42,485 bases of DNA from Firmicutes bacterium CAG:882 (GCA_000435595.1 FR895436.1:1-42485), one strand, 5' to 3'. Shown: positions 26,412 to 34,073, numbered from the stretch's first letter. The notes: generated by a model not told the origin, from the letters alone. A program made the numbers and translations.

Positions 26412-27812
26412 CTACTTCCAGTTGTCGTTGACATCACCAAGACGATGCTCGATATCATAATAAGGCTTGTGCCACCCTACATACTTGTAAGCCGGACGGA
26501 TAATCTTTCCCTTATTGACCAGCTCCTCAAGACGATGAGCGCTCCAGCCCGAAATACGTGAAATTGCGAATATAGGAGTGAAAAGCTCCTCCGGTATTCC
26601 AAGCATAGTATAGACAAAACCACTGTAAAAATCCACGTTTGCACATATCGGCTTGAACAATCTTCTTCTCTCGGCAATTATTCTTCCCGCGATTCTCTCT
26701 ATGCGGTCAAGAAGCTCGAACTCCTTAGTAAGCCCTTTTTCATCAGACAGACTCTTAGCATATCTCTTTAAAATAACCTCTCTCGGATCCGACAAGGTGT
26801 ATACGGCATGTCCCATACCATAGATAAGACCTGCACCGTCAAATGCCTGCTTGTCAAGAATCTTGGTGAGATACTCCTCTATCTCTGCCTCATCCTCCCA
26901 GTTCTTTACATTTTCCTTGATATTCTCAATCATGTGAGTAACCTTAAGGTTCGCACCACCATGCTTAGGTCCCTTAAGGGACGCGATTGATGCAGCTATC
27001 GTTGAGTAGGTGTCCGTTCCCGAAGAGGTTACGACGTGCGTTGTGAATGTAGAGTTGTTACCACCGCCATGCTCTGCATGAAGTACAAGCGCAACGTCAA
27101 GAACTCTTGCTTCAAGCTCTGTATATTTGCCATCAGGTCTGAGCATTCTTAAAATATTCTCAGCCGTAGAGCAGTTCTTGTCAGGATTGCGGATTAAAAG
27201 AACGTCATCCATTTTGAAATGACGGTATGAGTGATATGCATATACGGAAATAATAGGCATCTTGCCGATAAGCTGCAAAGACTGACGCAGCACGTTCGCA
27301 GGAGAGATGTCCTCCGGATTGTCATCGTAAGAATATAAAGTAACAATACTCTTCAAAAGGGCATTCATGATGTTGGCACTCGGAGCCTTCATGATTACAT
27401 CGCGCACGAAATGACCTGAAAGTTCCTGAAGCTCAGACAGAATACCGATAAATCTTTCAAGCTGCTCCTTGGTTGGCAGCTCACCGAATAAAAGCAGATA
27501 AGTCGTCTCCTCAAAGGCATATCTTCTGCCCCCAAGACCCTCGATTAAGTCTGCGACATTGTATCCCTGATAATACAGCTCACCGTCAATCGGTGTCTTA
27601 ACACCATCTATCGACTTATAAGAAACGACATCGGAAATCTCAGTAAGCCCCGTAAGCACGCCCTTACCGTTGGCATCTCTGAGTCCTCTCTTTACATCAT
27701 ATTCCTCGTACAGATCAAGATTGATTGCACCGGAGGTCATACAATATTTTACCAGCTCCTCAAATTCAGCATTATGCTTCTCGTCAAGAGCCATCATTTC
27801 ATGATTATTCAT
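26412..27812 (-). CDS. gltA: Citrate synthase
   Basis: This 466-residue enzyme condenses oxaloacetate and acetyl-CoA. The catalytic residues are recognisable: the first His region in HAEHGGGNNST, the His in YGMGHAVYTLSDPREVILK, and the Asp in NVDFYSGFVY. GPKHGGAN is also conserved. An N-terminal extension of about 70 residues before the core is normal in this clostridial group. It is first in the row citrate synthase - KDG kinase - hydrolase - aconitase. GGGGGCA upstream of the ATG is the ribosome binding site. A divergent regulatory region of about 200 bases separates it from manC. Confidence 0.95.
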   Translation of the reverse strand: MNNHEMMALDEKHNAEFEELVKYCMTSGAINLDLYEEYDVKRGLRDANGKGVLTGLTEISDVVSYKSIDGVKTPIDGELYYQGYNVADLIEGLGGRRYAFEETTYLLLFGELPTKEQLERFIGILSELQELSGHFVRDVIMKAPSANIMNALLKSIVTLYSYDDNPEDISPANVLRQSLQLIGKMPIISVYAYHSYRHFKMDDVLLIRNPDKNCSTAENILRMLRPDGKYTELEARVLDVALVLHAEHGGGNNSTFTTHVVTSSGTDTYSTIAASIASLKGPKHGGANLKVTHMIENIKENVKNWEDEAEIEEYLTKILDKQAFDGAGLIYGMGHAVYTLSDPREVILKRYAKSLSDEKGLTKEFELLDRIERIAGRIIAERRRLFKPICANVDFYSGFVYTMLGIPEELFTPIFAISRISGWSAHRLEELVNKGKIIRPAYKYVGWHKPYYDIEHRLGDVNDNWK

Positions 27813-27889
27813 GGTATTGCCCCCTTTGAACTTAATACTTTAAAGATTACAACAATTTTCTTAAAAAAGCAATCCTTACTTGTTATTGC

Positions 27890-27940
27890 TTGAATCATTC
27901 GGTCTTATTTGATATAATAAGGCGTCTTATATAAAATAAG
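27890..27940 (+). promoter_or_regulatory. manC promoter with two phased palindromes
   Basis: TTGAAT (27890-27895), a 17-base spacer and TATAAT (27913-27918) with a TG at 27910-27911 form a strong extended promoter. The near-palindrome CTTATTTGATATAATAAG (27904-27921) covers the -10, and a second, CTTATATAAAATAAG (27926-27940), covers the expected start. Their centres are about 20.5 bp apart, two helical turns, which suits cooperative repressor binding. A second possible -10 (TATAAA, 27975-27980) lies nearer the gene. No promoter for citrate synthase was clear on the other strand. Confidence 0.6.
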
Positions 27941-28011
27941 GATGTATACTAAGAATATCACATTTTTATTATTGTATAAAATACATTTTTTTGAAAGGAT
28001 TTTGCATAATT

Positions 28012-29313
28012 ATGAATATTATTTTATTGTCAGGCGGTTCAGGTCAGCGCCTCTGGCCGCTTTCAAACACTGTCCGCTCTAAGCAGTTTATCCCTCTTCT
28101 CTCCAACGAGGACGGTGAGCACGAGTCCATGGTACAGAGAGTATACCGCCAGATAACCACCGTTGACAGTTCCGCCAACGTCGTTATCGCCACGGGCAAG
28201 CGCCAGGTAGGAACCATTAAGCACCAGCTCGGAAACAAGGTATCAATCTGTATTGAACCCTGCAGAAGAGACACCTTCCCTGCAATAGCACTTGCCAGTG
28301 CATTTCTTGCGTGCGTTAAGAATGTCAGTCCCGACGAGCCGGTTGTGGTATGTCCGGTTGACCCTTATGTGAATCTTGATTACTTTGAGGCGGTTAAAAA
28401 GCTCTCCGAGCTTGCCGCAGACGGTCAGTCTAACCTGTCACTTCTCGGAATCGCCCCTACATTTCCAAGCTCCAGCTACGGCTATATAATGCCTGAGAGC
28501 AAGGACACCGTAAGCCGCGTTAGCTGCTTTATTGAGAAGCCGAATGAGACTGCAGCCGCTGAATATATCGGGCAGGGTGCTCTCTGGAACGGCGGTGTAT
28601 TCGCATACAGGCTTTCATATCTTCTTGACATATCAAGAAAGATGCTCGGAAGTGCCGACTACCAGACACTCTATGACAACTACGAAAATCTCACCAAGAT
28701 AAGCTTCGACTATGCCGTTGTCGAGAAAGAAAGCAATATAAGATGCTTGAGATTCTCCGGCGAATGGAGAGATGTAGGCTCATGGGATGCATTTACCGAT
28801 GTCATGGACAGCGAAGCAATAGGAAATGTACAGATGGCAGACTGTAAGAATACCAATGTCATCAATCAGCTTGATATGCCTGTAATCTGTGTCGGGCTCA
28901 ACGACATCGTTGTGTCGGTCGGCTGTGACGGAGTTCTCGTCTCCGACAAGGCAAAGAGCAGTACAATCAAGCCTTACGTTGACAAGCTTGACCCGATGGC
29001 AAGATTTGAGGAAAAAGCATGGGGAAGCTTCACAATACTTGATATCCAGCCTGAATCCCTCACAATCAAGATTATTCTCCGTCCGGGCAACCAGCTTAAA
29101 TACCACAGCCACGAACATCGCGATGAGGTATGGACGGTTCTTTCAGGAACCGGTTACGCAATCGTAGATGACGTCAGACGGGAAATTAAGGCAGGAGACG
29201 TGATAGCACTTCCTGTCGGAAGCCGCCACACAATTCATGCCACAACAGAGCTTCAGGTAATAGAAGTTCAGACAGGTGCCATTCTTGACGCGGATGATAA
29301 GATAAGGTATTAA
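28012..29313 (+). CDS. manC: Mannose-1-phosphate guanylyltransferase with C-terminal cupin
   Basis: The protein of about 433 residues makes GDP-mannose from mannose-1-phosphate and GTP. The N-terminal nucleotidyltransferase motif LSGGSGQRLWPLS (residues 5-17), VVCPVDPY and the sugar-phosphate motif CFIEKPNE are present. The C-terminal 100 residues form a cupin (KYHSHEHRDEVWTVLSG, PVGSRHTIHA), as in bifunctional type II phosphomannose isomerase/GMP enzymes; whether the isomerase half is active is uncertain, and a separate manA exists in this window. The ATG at 28012 was chosen over an upstream TTG; GAAAGGA is about 12 bases before it. The glycosyltransferase gene follows after 43 bases. Confidence 0.93.
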   Translation: MNIILLSGGSGQRLWPLSNTVRSKQFIPLLSNEDGEHESMVQRVYRQITTVDSSANVVIATGKRQVGTIKHQLGNKVSICIEPCRRDTFPAIALASAFLACVKNVSPDEPVVVCPVDPYVNLDYFEAVKKLSELAADGQSNLSLLGIAPTFPSSSYGYIMPESKDTVSRVSCFIEKPNETAAAEYIGQGALWNGGVFAYRLSYLLDISRKMLGSADYQTLYDNYENLTKISFDYAVVEKESNIRCLRFSGEWRDVGSWDAFTDVMDSEAIGNVQMADCKNTNVINQLDMPVICVGLNDIVVSVGCDGVLVSDKAKSSTIKPYVDKLDPMARFEEKAWGSFTILDIQPESLTIKIILRPGNQLKYHSHEHRDEVWTVLSGTGYAIVDDVRREIKAGDVIALPVGSRHTIHATTELQVIEVQTGAILDADDKIRY

Positions 29314-29356
29314 TCGATCCGTTTCAGGCTTGTACAATCGAAAGGAATCTCACAAA

Positions 29357-30349
29357 ATGCTGCCTATATTATATATTGTTATTCCCTGTTACAACGAGGA
29401 GAATGTTCTTCCAATCACGGCACCAATGTTCCTTGACAAGCTTAACAGCCTTATAACACGCAGCCTCATAGACGACAAGAGCCGTGTAATGTTCGTAAAT
29501 GACGGCTCCTCTGACAGAACATGGGAAATAATGAATAATCTGTGCGATGCAGACGATCACTTCTGTTCGCTCTGCCTGTCACGCAACTTCGGTCATCAGT
29601 ATGCTCTCCTGTCAGGACTCATGGAAGCAAAAAATTACGCCGATATAACAATAAGCATTGACTGTGACGGTCAGGACGACATAAATGCCATGGACGATAT
29701 GATTACCGCCTACAATAACGGTGCCGACATAGTCTACGGCGTGCGCTCCGACCGGCACACGGACAGCTTCTTTAAGCGCAGCAGTGCCCTTTTCTTCTAT
29801 AAGCTTATGAACAAAATGGGCTGCAGTACCGTATACAACCATGCTGACTACAGACTTCTCGACCGACGTTTTTTGAATGAGCTTGAAAAATACAAAGAAG
29901 CCAATCTGTTTCTCCGCGGAATAATCCCTATGGTAGGCTTTAACAGCACATGTGTCTATTACGAGCGTCATGCTCGTCTGGCAGGCAGAAGCCATTATCC
30001 ACTCATAAAGATGGTTAATTTTGCAATTGACGGAATAACAAGTCTGAGTGTCCGGCCAATCCGCATCATAACAGTGTTCGGCTTTATCGTATCACTGTTC
30101 GGCTTTATCGGAGTTATCTGGGCAATAATCATGTTTCTGATGAAAAACACCGTGGCAGGCTGGTCAAGCATGATATGTATTATATGCTTTCTCGGCGGAA
30201 TCCAGCTTCTGAGCCTGGGAGTCATCGGCGAATACATCGGCAAAATATATCTGGAGGCAAAAAAACGTCCTCGATATATTATCAAGGACAGAAAAGGGCT
30301 ACCTTCCGCCAAGCAGCCATCTTCCGATGACGGGAATGCGGCGAATTAG
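29357..30349 (+). CDS. Family 2 glycosyltransferase, polyprenyl-phosphate type (GtrB/DPM1-like)
   Basis: This 330-residue protein has an N-terminal GT-A domain with IVIPCYNEENVLP, VNDGSSDRTWEIM, the DCDGQDD metal-binding motif and the block GVRSDRHTDS. Two C-terminal membrane segments follow (about 230-255 and 265-290), and the tail is Lys/Pro-rich. This is the form of GtrB/ArnC-like enzymes that load a sugar from a nucleotide donor onto polyprenyl phosphate. The GT-C enzymes in the window would use such donors. The ATG at 29357 has AAAGGA upstream. The last 51 bases overlap the end of the convergent acyltransferase gene. Confidence 0.9.
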   Translation: MLPILYIVIPCYNEENVLPITAPMFLDKLNSLITRSLIDDKSRVMFVNDGSSDRTWEIMNNLCDADDHFCSLCLSRNFGHQYALLSGLMEAKNYADITISIDCDGQDDINAMDDMITAYNNGADIVYGVRSDRHTDSFFKRSSALFFYKLMNKMGCSTVYNHADYRLLDRRFLNELEKYKEANLFLRGIIPMVGFNSTCVYYERHARLAGRSHYPLIKMVNFAIDGITSLSVRPIRIITVFGFIVSLFGFIGVIWAIIMFLMKNTVAGWSSMICIICFLGGIQLLSLGVIGEYIGKIYLEAKKRPRYIIKDRKGLPSAKQPSSDDGNAAN

Positions 30350-31366
30350 CCATATTACGACAAGCGACATAATCATAACCGCCGCCGTCTGAATTAAAAC
30401 CATAACATAGTCAATACCATAAAGCCCCCATGCGAGGGGCTTTATTATATATATGAAAATAAGCGTGGACACAAGATATATTCCCAAAGTATTTTTCCCC
30501 ACATATCCGACAATTTCGACAAGTTTTCCACAAGCTGCACCGACAATATTCACATGTTTAAAAGTATATGCCAATATTGCCGCTGACAGAATTACCACGC
30601 TGCTCCCCACAATTCCAATCACAAACCTGTATATATCAATAGCCAGCTGAATCGACATATCCTTTCCAAGCAGGGAAAATCCCGTTGTGTAGATGTAACA
30701 GTCTCTTCCGTACAATCTGAACAACCCCGCATAAATCACGCACATCACCATAAATGCTGCCACAAGCCTGCCCGGATTAGCTGAGTTCACTCTGTGCCTG
30801 CCCTTCGCCCACATATATCCCACAATAAAATATCCGTACATAAATTTGTACAGCTGCAGCCTGCTCAAATCAGGTGTCAAAAGCATAATCACTGCCAATA
30901 CAATGTATACCACAATGTTATCATGACAGAATCTGTTTACCGCCAGAACAATAAGTGATGAATAAAACACAGCCCACAGAAACCAAAAATTGCCAAGGCA
31001 AGTCGTAAAATATGCTCTCACAATAAGAAACACACCTCTCTCGTCACCGCTCACAATTCTTATGACATACGGAACTATACTCCAAAGCATTATAGGAACA
31101 ATAAGCGATGTAAACCTGCTCACCAAATTTTCCCTGAAGCTGTGTCTCTGCACAGACATTCTGAAAAGATACCCACTAATAAGCATAAAAAGCGGCATGT
31201 GAAAGCTGTATATAACCTTAAACACAACATTGTCAAAGAAATCGCTGTATATATAACAATGCATTCCCGAACCGAACTGCATGGCATGTCCCACCAGCAC
31301 AAGCGTGATTGCGACAGCCTTCAATACATCCAGAAATGCACTCCTGGTATGTGATGACTTCATCAT
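30299..31366 (-). CDS. Acyltransferase family 3 membrane protein
   Basis: This 355-residue protein has about ten membrane segments and the acyltransferase-3 hallmarks: an early FLDVLKAVAITLVLVGHA with the key His, and FHMPLFMLISGYLF after the second segment. Such proteins O-acetylate or O-acylate surface sugars. It ends inside the convergent glycosyltransferase gene (51-base overlap) and starts with GGGG 6 bases before the ATG. The location beside GDP-sugar and glycosyltransferase genes supports modification of a surface polysaccharide. The acceptor is unknown. Confidence 0.9.
   Translation of the reverse strand: MMKSSHTRSAFLDVLKAVAITLVLVGHAMQFGSGMHCYIYSDFFDNVVFKVIYSFHMPLFMLISGYLFRMSVQRHSFRENLVSRFTSLIVPIMLWSIVPYVIRIVSGDERGVFLIVRAYFTTCLGNFWFLWAVFYSSLIVLAVNRFCHDNIVVYIVLAVIMLLTPDLSRLQLYKFMYGYFIVGYMWAKGRHRVNSANPGRLVAAFMVMCVIYAGLFRLYGRDCYIYTTGFSLLGKDMSIQLAIDIYRFVIGIVGSSVVILSAAILAYTFKHVNIVGAACGKLVEIVGYVGKNTLGIYLVSTLIFIYIIKPLAWGLYGIDYVMVLIQTAAVMIMSLVVIWLIRRIPVIGRWLLGGR
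30421..30449 (+). terminator. Probable terminator for the manC-GT2 unit, antisense within the acyltransferase gene
   Basis: AAAGCCCC (30421-30428) pairs perfectly with GGGGCTTT (30436-30443) across a 7-base loop, followed by an AT-rich tract, ATTATATAT. It lies 72 bases beyond the GT2 stop, inside the coding region of the opposite gene. The T run is broken, so efficiency is uncertain. Confidence 0.45.
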
Positions 31367-31408
31367 GTAAAACCCCGTACATTAAATAATGATATTTTAT
31401 CTAATGTA

Positions 31409-31436
31409 ATAATACATGCTTTGCACCAAAAATCAA
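31409..31436 (-). promoter_or_regulatory. Promoter of the acyltransferase gene
   Basis: Reading leftward: TTGATT at 31436-31431, a 16-base spacer, TATTAT at 31414-31409, followed by a leader of about 40 bases to the ATG at 31366. Confidence 0.5.
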
Positions 31437-31542
31437 GCAAAATCAGGAAGTTGTATATCTTATCAATGTATTCCGTGTACCCCTGCGTCATGAATATTGA
31501 TAACATTGCCATCTAATTATCTCGTTCTCTGATACAAAAGTA

Positions 31543-31587
31543 ACCTGACAGAGTAGGCAAAAATAAAGTTTGCCTACTCTGTCAGGT
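31543..31587. repeat. Perfect 19-bp inverted repeat next to the peptide promoter
   Basis: The left arm ACCTGACAGAGTAGGCAAA (31543-31561) is the exact reverse complement of 31569-31587; the spacer is AATAAAG. No gene ends nearby on either strand and no T run follows, so it is not an ordinary terminator. It touches the -35 of the peptide promoter, which suggests an operator for a dimeric regulator; a small mobile-element remnant is the alternative. Confidence 0.8.
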
Positions 31588-31614
31588 CACAACCGAAACA
31601 CATCATACTATAAT
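31586..31614 (+). promoter_or_regulatory. Promoter of the small peptide gene
   Basis: GTCACA at 31586-31591 (4 of 6 to consensus), 17-base spacer, perfect TATAAT at 31609-31614. The weak -35 directly beside the inverted repeat is the usual layout of an activator-dependent promoter. The leader to the ATG at 31707 is about 85 bases. Confidence 0.6.
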
Positions 31615-31706
31615 TTAGATAGCTTCGGGAAAGGCTTCTGAATTCTCCACACATGAGATTCTTTTTTTACCGATAACCTTTCCCGCATTTTTAGGAGGTA
31701 TATATC

Positions 31707-31889
31707 ATGAAGAAAAATTTACTCAAGAAAATCTATGCTTCTACGGCAATGCTTGCTACATGTCTTACGCTTTTTGTAGTTGTGCTTCCTTTTGGAACAT
31801 TTGTATTTGGGGATGAGAACGACAGCAGCTATGATTCATCAGTAAATACATGCGCTGACGATTATCCTGAATATGTTAAGGTCAATTAA
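31707..31889 (+). CDS. Small secreted peptide, candidate signalling propeptide
   Basis: The 60-residue product has a basic start (KKNLLKK), a hydrophobic core (about residues 9-34) that would serve as a signal sequence or anchor, and an acidic tail of about 25 residues with one Cys, ending CADDYPEYVKVN. A strong AGGAGG stands 8 bases before the ATG. I do not recognise it as a member of a named family. Its design (positively charged leader, hydrophobic span, short hydrophilic C-terminal part) fits propeptides of Gram-positive peptide signals. It is convergent with, and overlaps by 4 bases at the stop, a large HTH/helical-repeat regulator, as seen for some Rgg/SHP pairs. It might also be a cyclic-peptide precursor, although no agrB-like gene is present here. 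It has its own promoter and a terminator within the opposite gene. Confidence 0.7.
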   Translation: MKKNLLKKIYASTAMLATCLTLFVVVLPFGTFVFGDENDSSYDSSVNTCADDYPEYVKVN

Positions 31890-33868
31890 TTGTCCTGCTT
31901 TTTTTCATTTACCAGATGATTGCAGAAAAAATTATACCTTCCAACATTTCTTTTAAATGTTGTCAATATAATACACCTCTTATACTCAGTAATTCCGGCT
32001 ATGCCTCTGTGCATAGCTATTTTTTTCTTTTTTCTCTGTTGGTCATTCCACAACATACAATACAGAATCATTGCAGTAATATTAATACGTCTGTTAATAA
32101 GCATACTATATAAAATAGTGAACTCCTTCTCATCGGACTCATCATATTTTCCGCAATCGCCCATATAGCTTGCAATTACCTGCATTGTAAATTCATACAT
32201 ACTGAGATAGTTGTTTATATTCTTCTCACGTTCATTGTTTATTCTCAAAAGAGCTTCAAAGCACTGATTTACTTCTACACAGTTTTCTGATTTGCATACC
32301 AGAATATTATTCATACATGACATTTCTTCGTTTGACAAATATTTCTCACCCTCTGATACAGCTATATCATACGGCAATGTACATTCAAGAGCATCCTTGA
32401 TGTTTTGAATGTATAACGCATCATCCAATTTCCGTTGTATTCGTTTATTGCATGCAGCCAGCCTCATTATCACCTGCTTGTTCTGAGGTATGTCCATAGA
32501 TATTTTATTTTTTATAATATCAATTAATTCATCCACCTTTTCACATTCTCCACAATTAAGGTGATTCTTTAATTTTAAAAACAACTCCTGCGCTTCAATA
32601 TCCGAACTTATTATCTCCGTTCTGCTGAATTCACCCGACAATCCGAGTCTCTCAAACAAACGATGTACTATCGCTCTCTGTGGTTTGACTGCCTTTTTCT
32701 CGATACGGCTTATTGTTCTCTCTGAGCAGATTTTTTCACTCAGTTTTGCCATACTCATATTAAGCATATTGCGCCTTATTCTTATGACATCTTCTATACA
32801 ATAAACCTCAACGTCCACATAGATATATCCATATTCAAACGTATCTTCCCGTATCATGCATCGTTCATAAATATCGTGCAGCACCGCCCTGATGTGCCTG
32901 CACCATATATACTGTGCCTCCGGCGAATACTCCATTGTATTTCCATAATTTTTCATGTAGCTTTCGTCAATAAGACTATCGTTCTCCAGGCTCTCCGTCA
33001 TCAAGTCCCACCTATCCGTGTTCGTTCCCTCGAGCTTTTTGATAATCTGCATCTTAATATCAAGAAGTTCACACAGGTAGAAAAGCCGGAGCGAATCCCT
33101 GAGATACTCTATCGCATCCGTTACAAGCTGTAGCAGCTTTCTTGTCTTTTTATCGTTACTTATGCCCTTGCGCTCCTCAAGTAAGTAAAGATAGTACACT
33201 GCTTTCGGATAGACCTTCGCCATCGCAAGCTTCTTGAGGCTCAGATTTTCTATATACTCAACAATACATCTCATAAATGTAATGCCTCTTGCCTCCGGCA
33301 TATACCGCCCGTACTCAATAAGCAGATTTATCTCCTCGACAGACAGTCTCTTATTGGCAAAGAAATCACGATAGCCCTGCTTAGCCTCAAGACCTGTCAC
33401 CGTCTGGCGCAGAGCATCCTCATACAGCTTTCTGAGTTTCTTTTCGTCCTCATGCCTGTAACAGCTTATCTGTGCTTTCATGCTGAGGTAAAATTGAAGT
33501 TCAAGAATGGCATCTGAGTCCTCAGATGATTTGCTTCGCTCAAAAAGTCTTCCGCTCCGCTCTAATTGTTCCAAAAGCTGCTCAGCCTCATCCATCTCCT
33601 CGCGTTGAATAAGGCTGATGATGTTCTGCCTCAGCTCCCATCTTTCATACTCGTCGGAAAATATCATGTTCTCAAAGTTCTCAGGCGCAACTCCAAGTCT
33701 CCCAAGGAGCCTGTCCTGAACAATCTTGCTGACATCCTTTTCTCCATTCTCGATACGACTCATCGTACTTACATTACATATGCCATCACAAATTACACTC
33801 ATGGGTATATTGTCCTTGCGTCGAAGCTGCATAAGATATTTACCAAATTCGTAACTGTCATATACCAT
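31886..33868 (-). CDS. XRE-type regulator with two HTH domains and helical repeats, candidate peptide receptor
   Basis: This 660-residue soluble protein seems to be a tandem duplication. It has an HTH at about 8-62 (SVICDGICNVSTMSRIENGE), a helical, TPR-like region (75-345), a second HTH at about 360-412 (AKLSEKICSERTISRIEKKA) and another helical region (420-610). The HTH-plus-helical-repeat plan is that of RRNPP-type regulators (Rgg, PlcR, PrgX), which bind imported peptides; those have one unit of 280-320 residues. By inference the adjacent secreted peptide is its ligand. The last 45 residues begin with a KKKK run that is encoded by the T tract of a terminator acting on the opposite strand, so the C-terminus may be a late extension. 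AGAGG lies 9 bases before the ATG. No terminator for this gene was found. Confidence 0.78.
   Translation of the reverse strand: MVYDSYEFGKYLMQLRRKDNIPMSVICDGICNVSTMSRIENGEKDVSKIVQDRLLGRLGVAPENFENMIFSDEYERWELRQNIISLIQREEMDEAEQLLEQLERSGRLFERSKSSEDSDAILELQFYLSMKAQISCYRHEDEKKLRKLYEDALRQTVTGLEAKQGYRDFFANKRLSVEEINLLIEYGRYMPEARGITFMRCIVEYIENLSLKKLAMAKVYPKAVYYLYLLEERKGISNDKKTRKLLQLVTDAIEYLRDSLRLFYLCELLDIKMQIIKKLEGTNTDRWDLMTESLENDSLIDESYMKNYGNTMEYSPEAQYIWCRHIRAVLHDIYERCMIREDTFEYGYIYVDVEVYCIEDVIRIRRNMLNMSMAKLSEKICSERTISRIEKKAVKPQRAIVHRLFERLGLSGEFSRTEIISSDIEAQELFLKLKNHLNCGECEKVDELIDIIKNKISMDIPQNKQVIMRLAACNKRIQRKLDDALYIQNIKDALECTLPYDIAVSEGEKYLSNEEMSCMNNILVCKSENCVEVNQCFEALLRINNEREKNINNYLSMYEFTMQVIASYMGDCGKYDESDEKEFTILYSMLINRRINITAMILYCMLWNDQQRKKKKIAMHRGIAGITEYKRCIILTTFKRNVGRYNFFCNHLVNEKKQDN
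31998..32036 (+). terminator. Intrinsic terminator of the peptide gene, antisense within the regulator
   Basis: GCTATGC (31998-32004) and GCATAGC (32011-32017) form a perfect stem with a 6-base loop, followed by TATTTTTTTCTTTTTT. It is about 110 bases beyond the peptide stop and lies in the regulator's coding sequence, where it corresponds to residues 611-624. The shape and T run are convincing for rightward transcription. Confidence 0.75.
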
Positions 33869-33983
33869 ACCCTCTTACCTCTTGTACTGTTAAAATCTGT
33901 ATATGAATACATTCTATGATATCACAAATTGCTCTGCTGCAAAGCACCTTTCGCAATTCTAAAACATTTTATCATACATAACG

Positions 33984-34019
33984 AAAAAAGACTACACACC
34001 CGCACGGTATGCAGTCTTT
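33984..34019 (-). terminator. Terminator of glmM
   Basis: Reading leftward, AAAGACT (34019-34013) pairs with AGTCTTT (33993-33987), with extra inner pairs ACC/GGT, followed by TTTTTT (33989-33984, partly in the stem). It lies about 55 bases beyond the glmM stop. The rest of the gap to the regulator start (33869-33983) is AT-rich; a TAGAAT near 33916 might be the regulator's -10. Confidence 0.8.
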
Positions 34020-34073
34020 CCAAGCATGTCTGTCGGTTTAAAATTCATTAAACGGCAGTTCATTTTTCATTTT

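Larger units (their letters stand above)
31367..31706. other. Divergent intergenic region, 340 bases
   Basis: This gap between the acyltransferase (leftward) and the peptide gene (rightward) holds, in order: the leftward promoter at 31409-31436, about 100 bases in which I see nothing, a 19-bp perfect inverted repeat at 31543-31587, the peptide promoter at 31586-31614, and a leader with a 9-bp stem (31626-31634 with 31677-31685) ending at the AGGAGG ribosome binding site. No further gene was found in it. Confidence 0.6.

Noticed and set aside
27991..28011. TTG start seven codons before manC
   Set aside because: The protein family begins at MNIILLSGG, and the purine-rich ribosome binding site lies within this extension.
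31543..31587. Inverted repeat as an ordinary transcription terminator
   Set aside because: No gene ends toward it on either strand and neither side carries a T run.
31707..31889. AgrD-type cyclic peptide precursor
   Set aside because: There is one Cys followed by an acidic segment, but no agrB-like protease gene is near and the partner gene is an HTH/helical-repeat regulator; kept only as an alternative.
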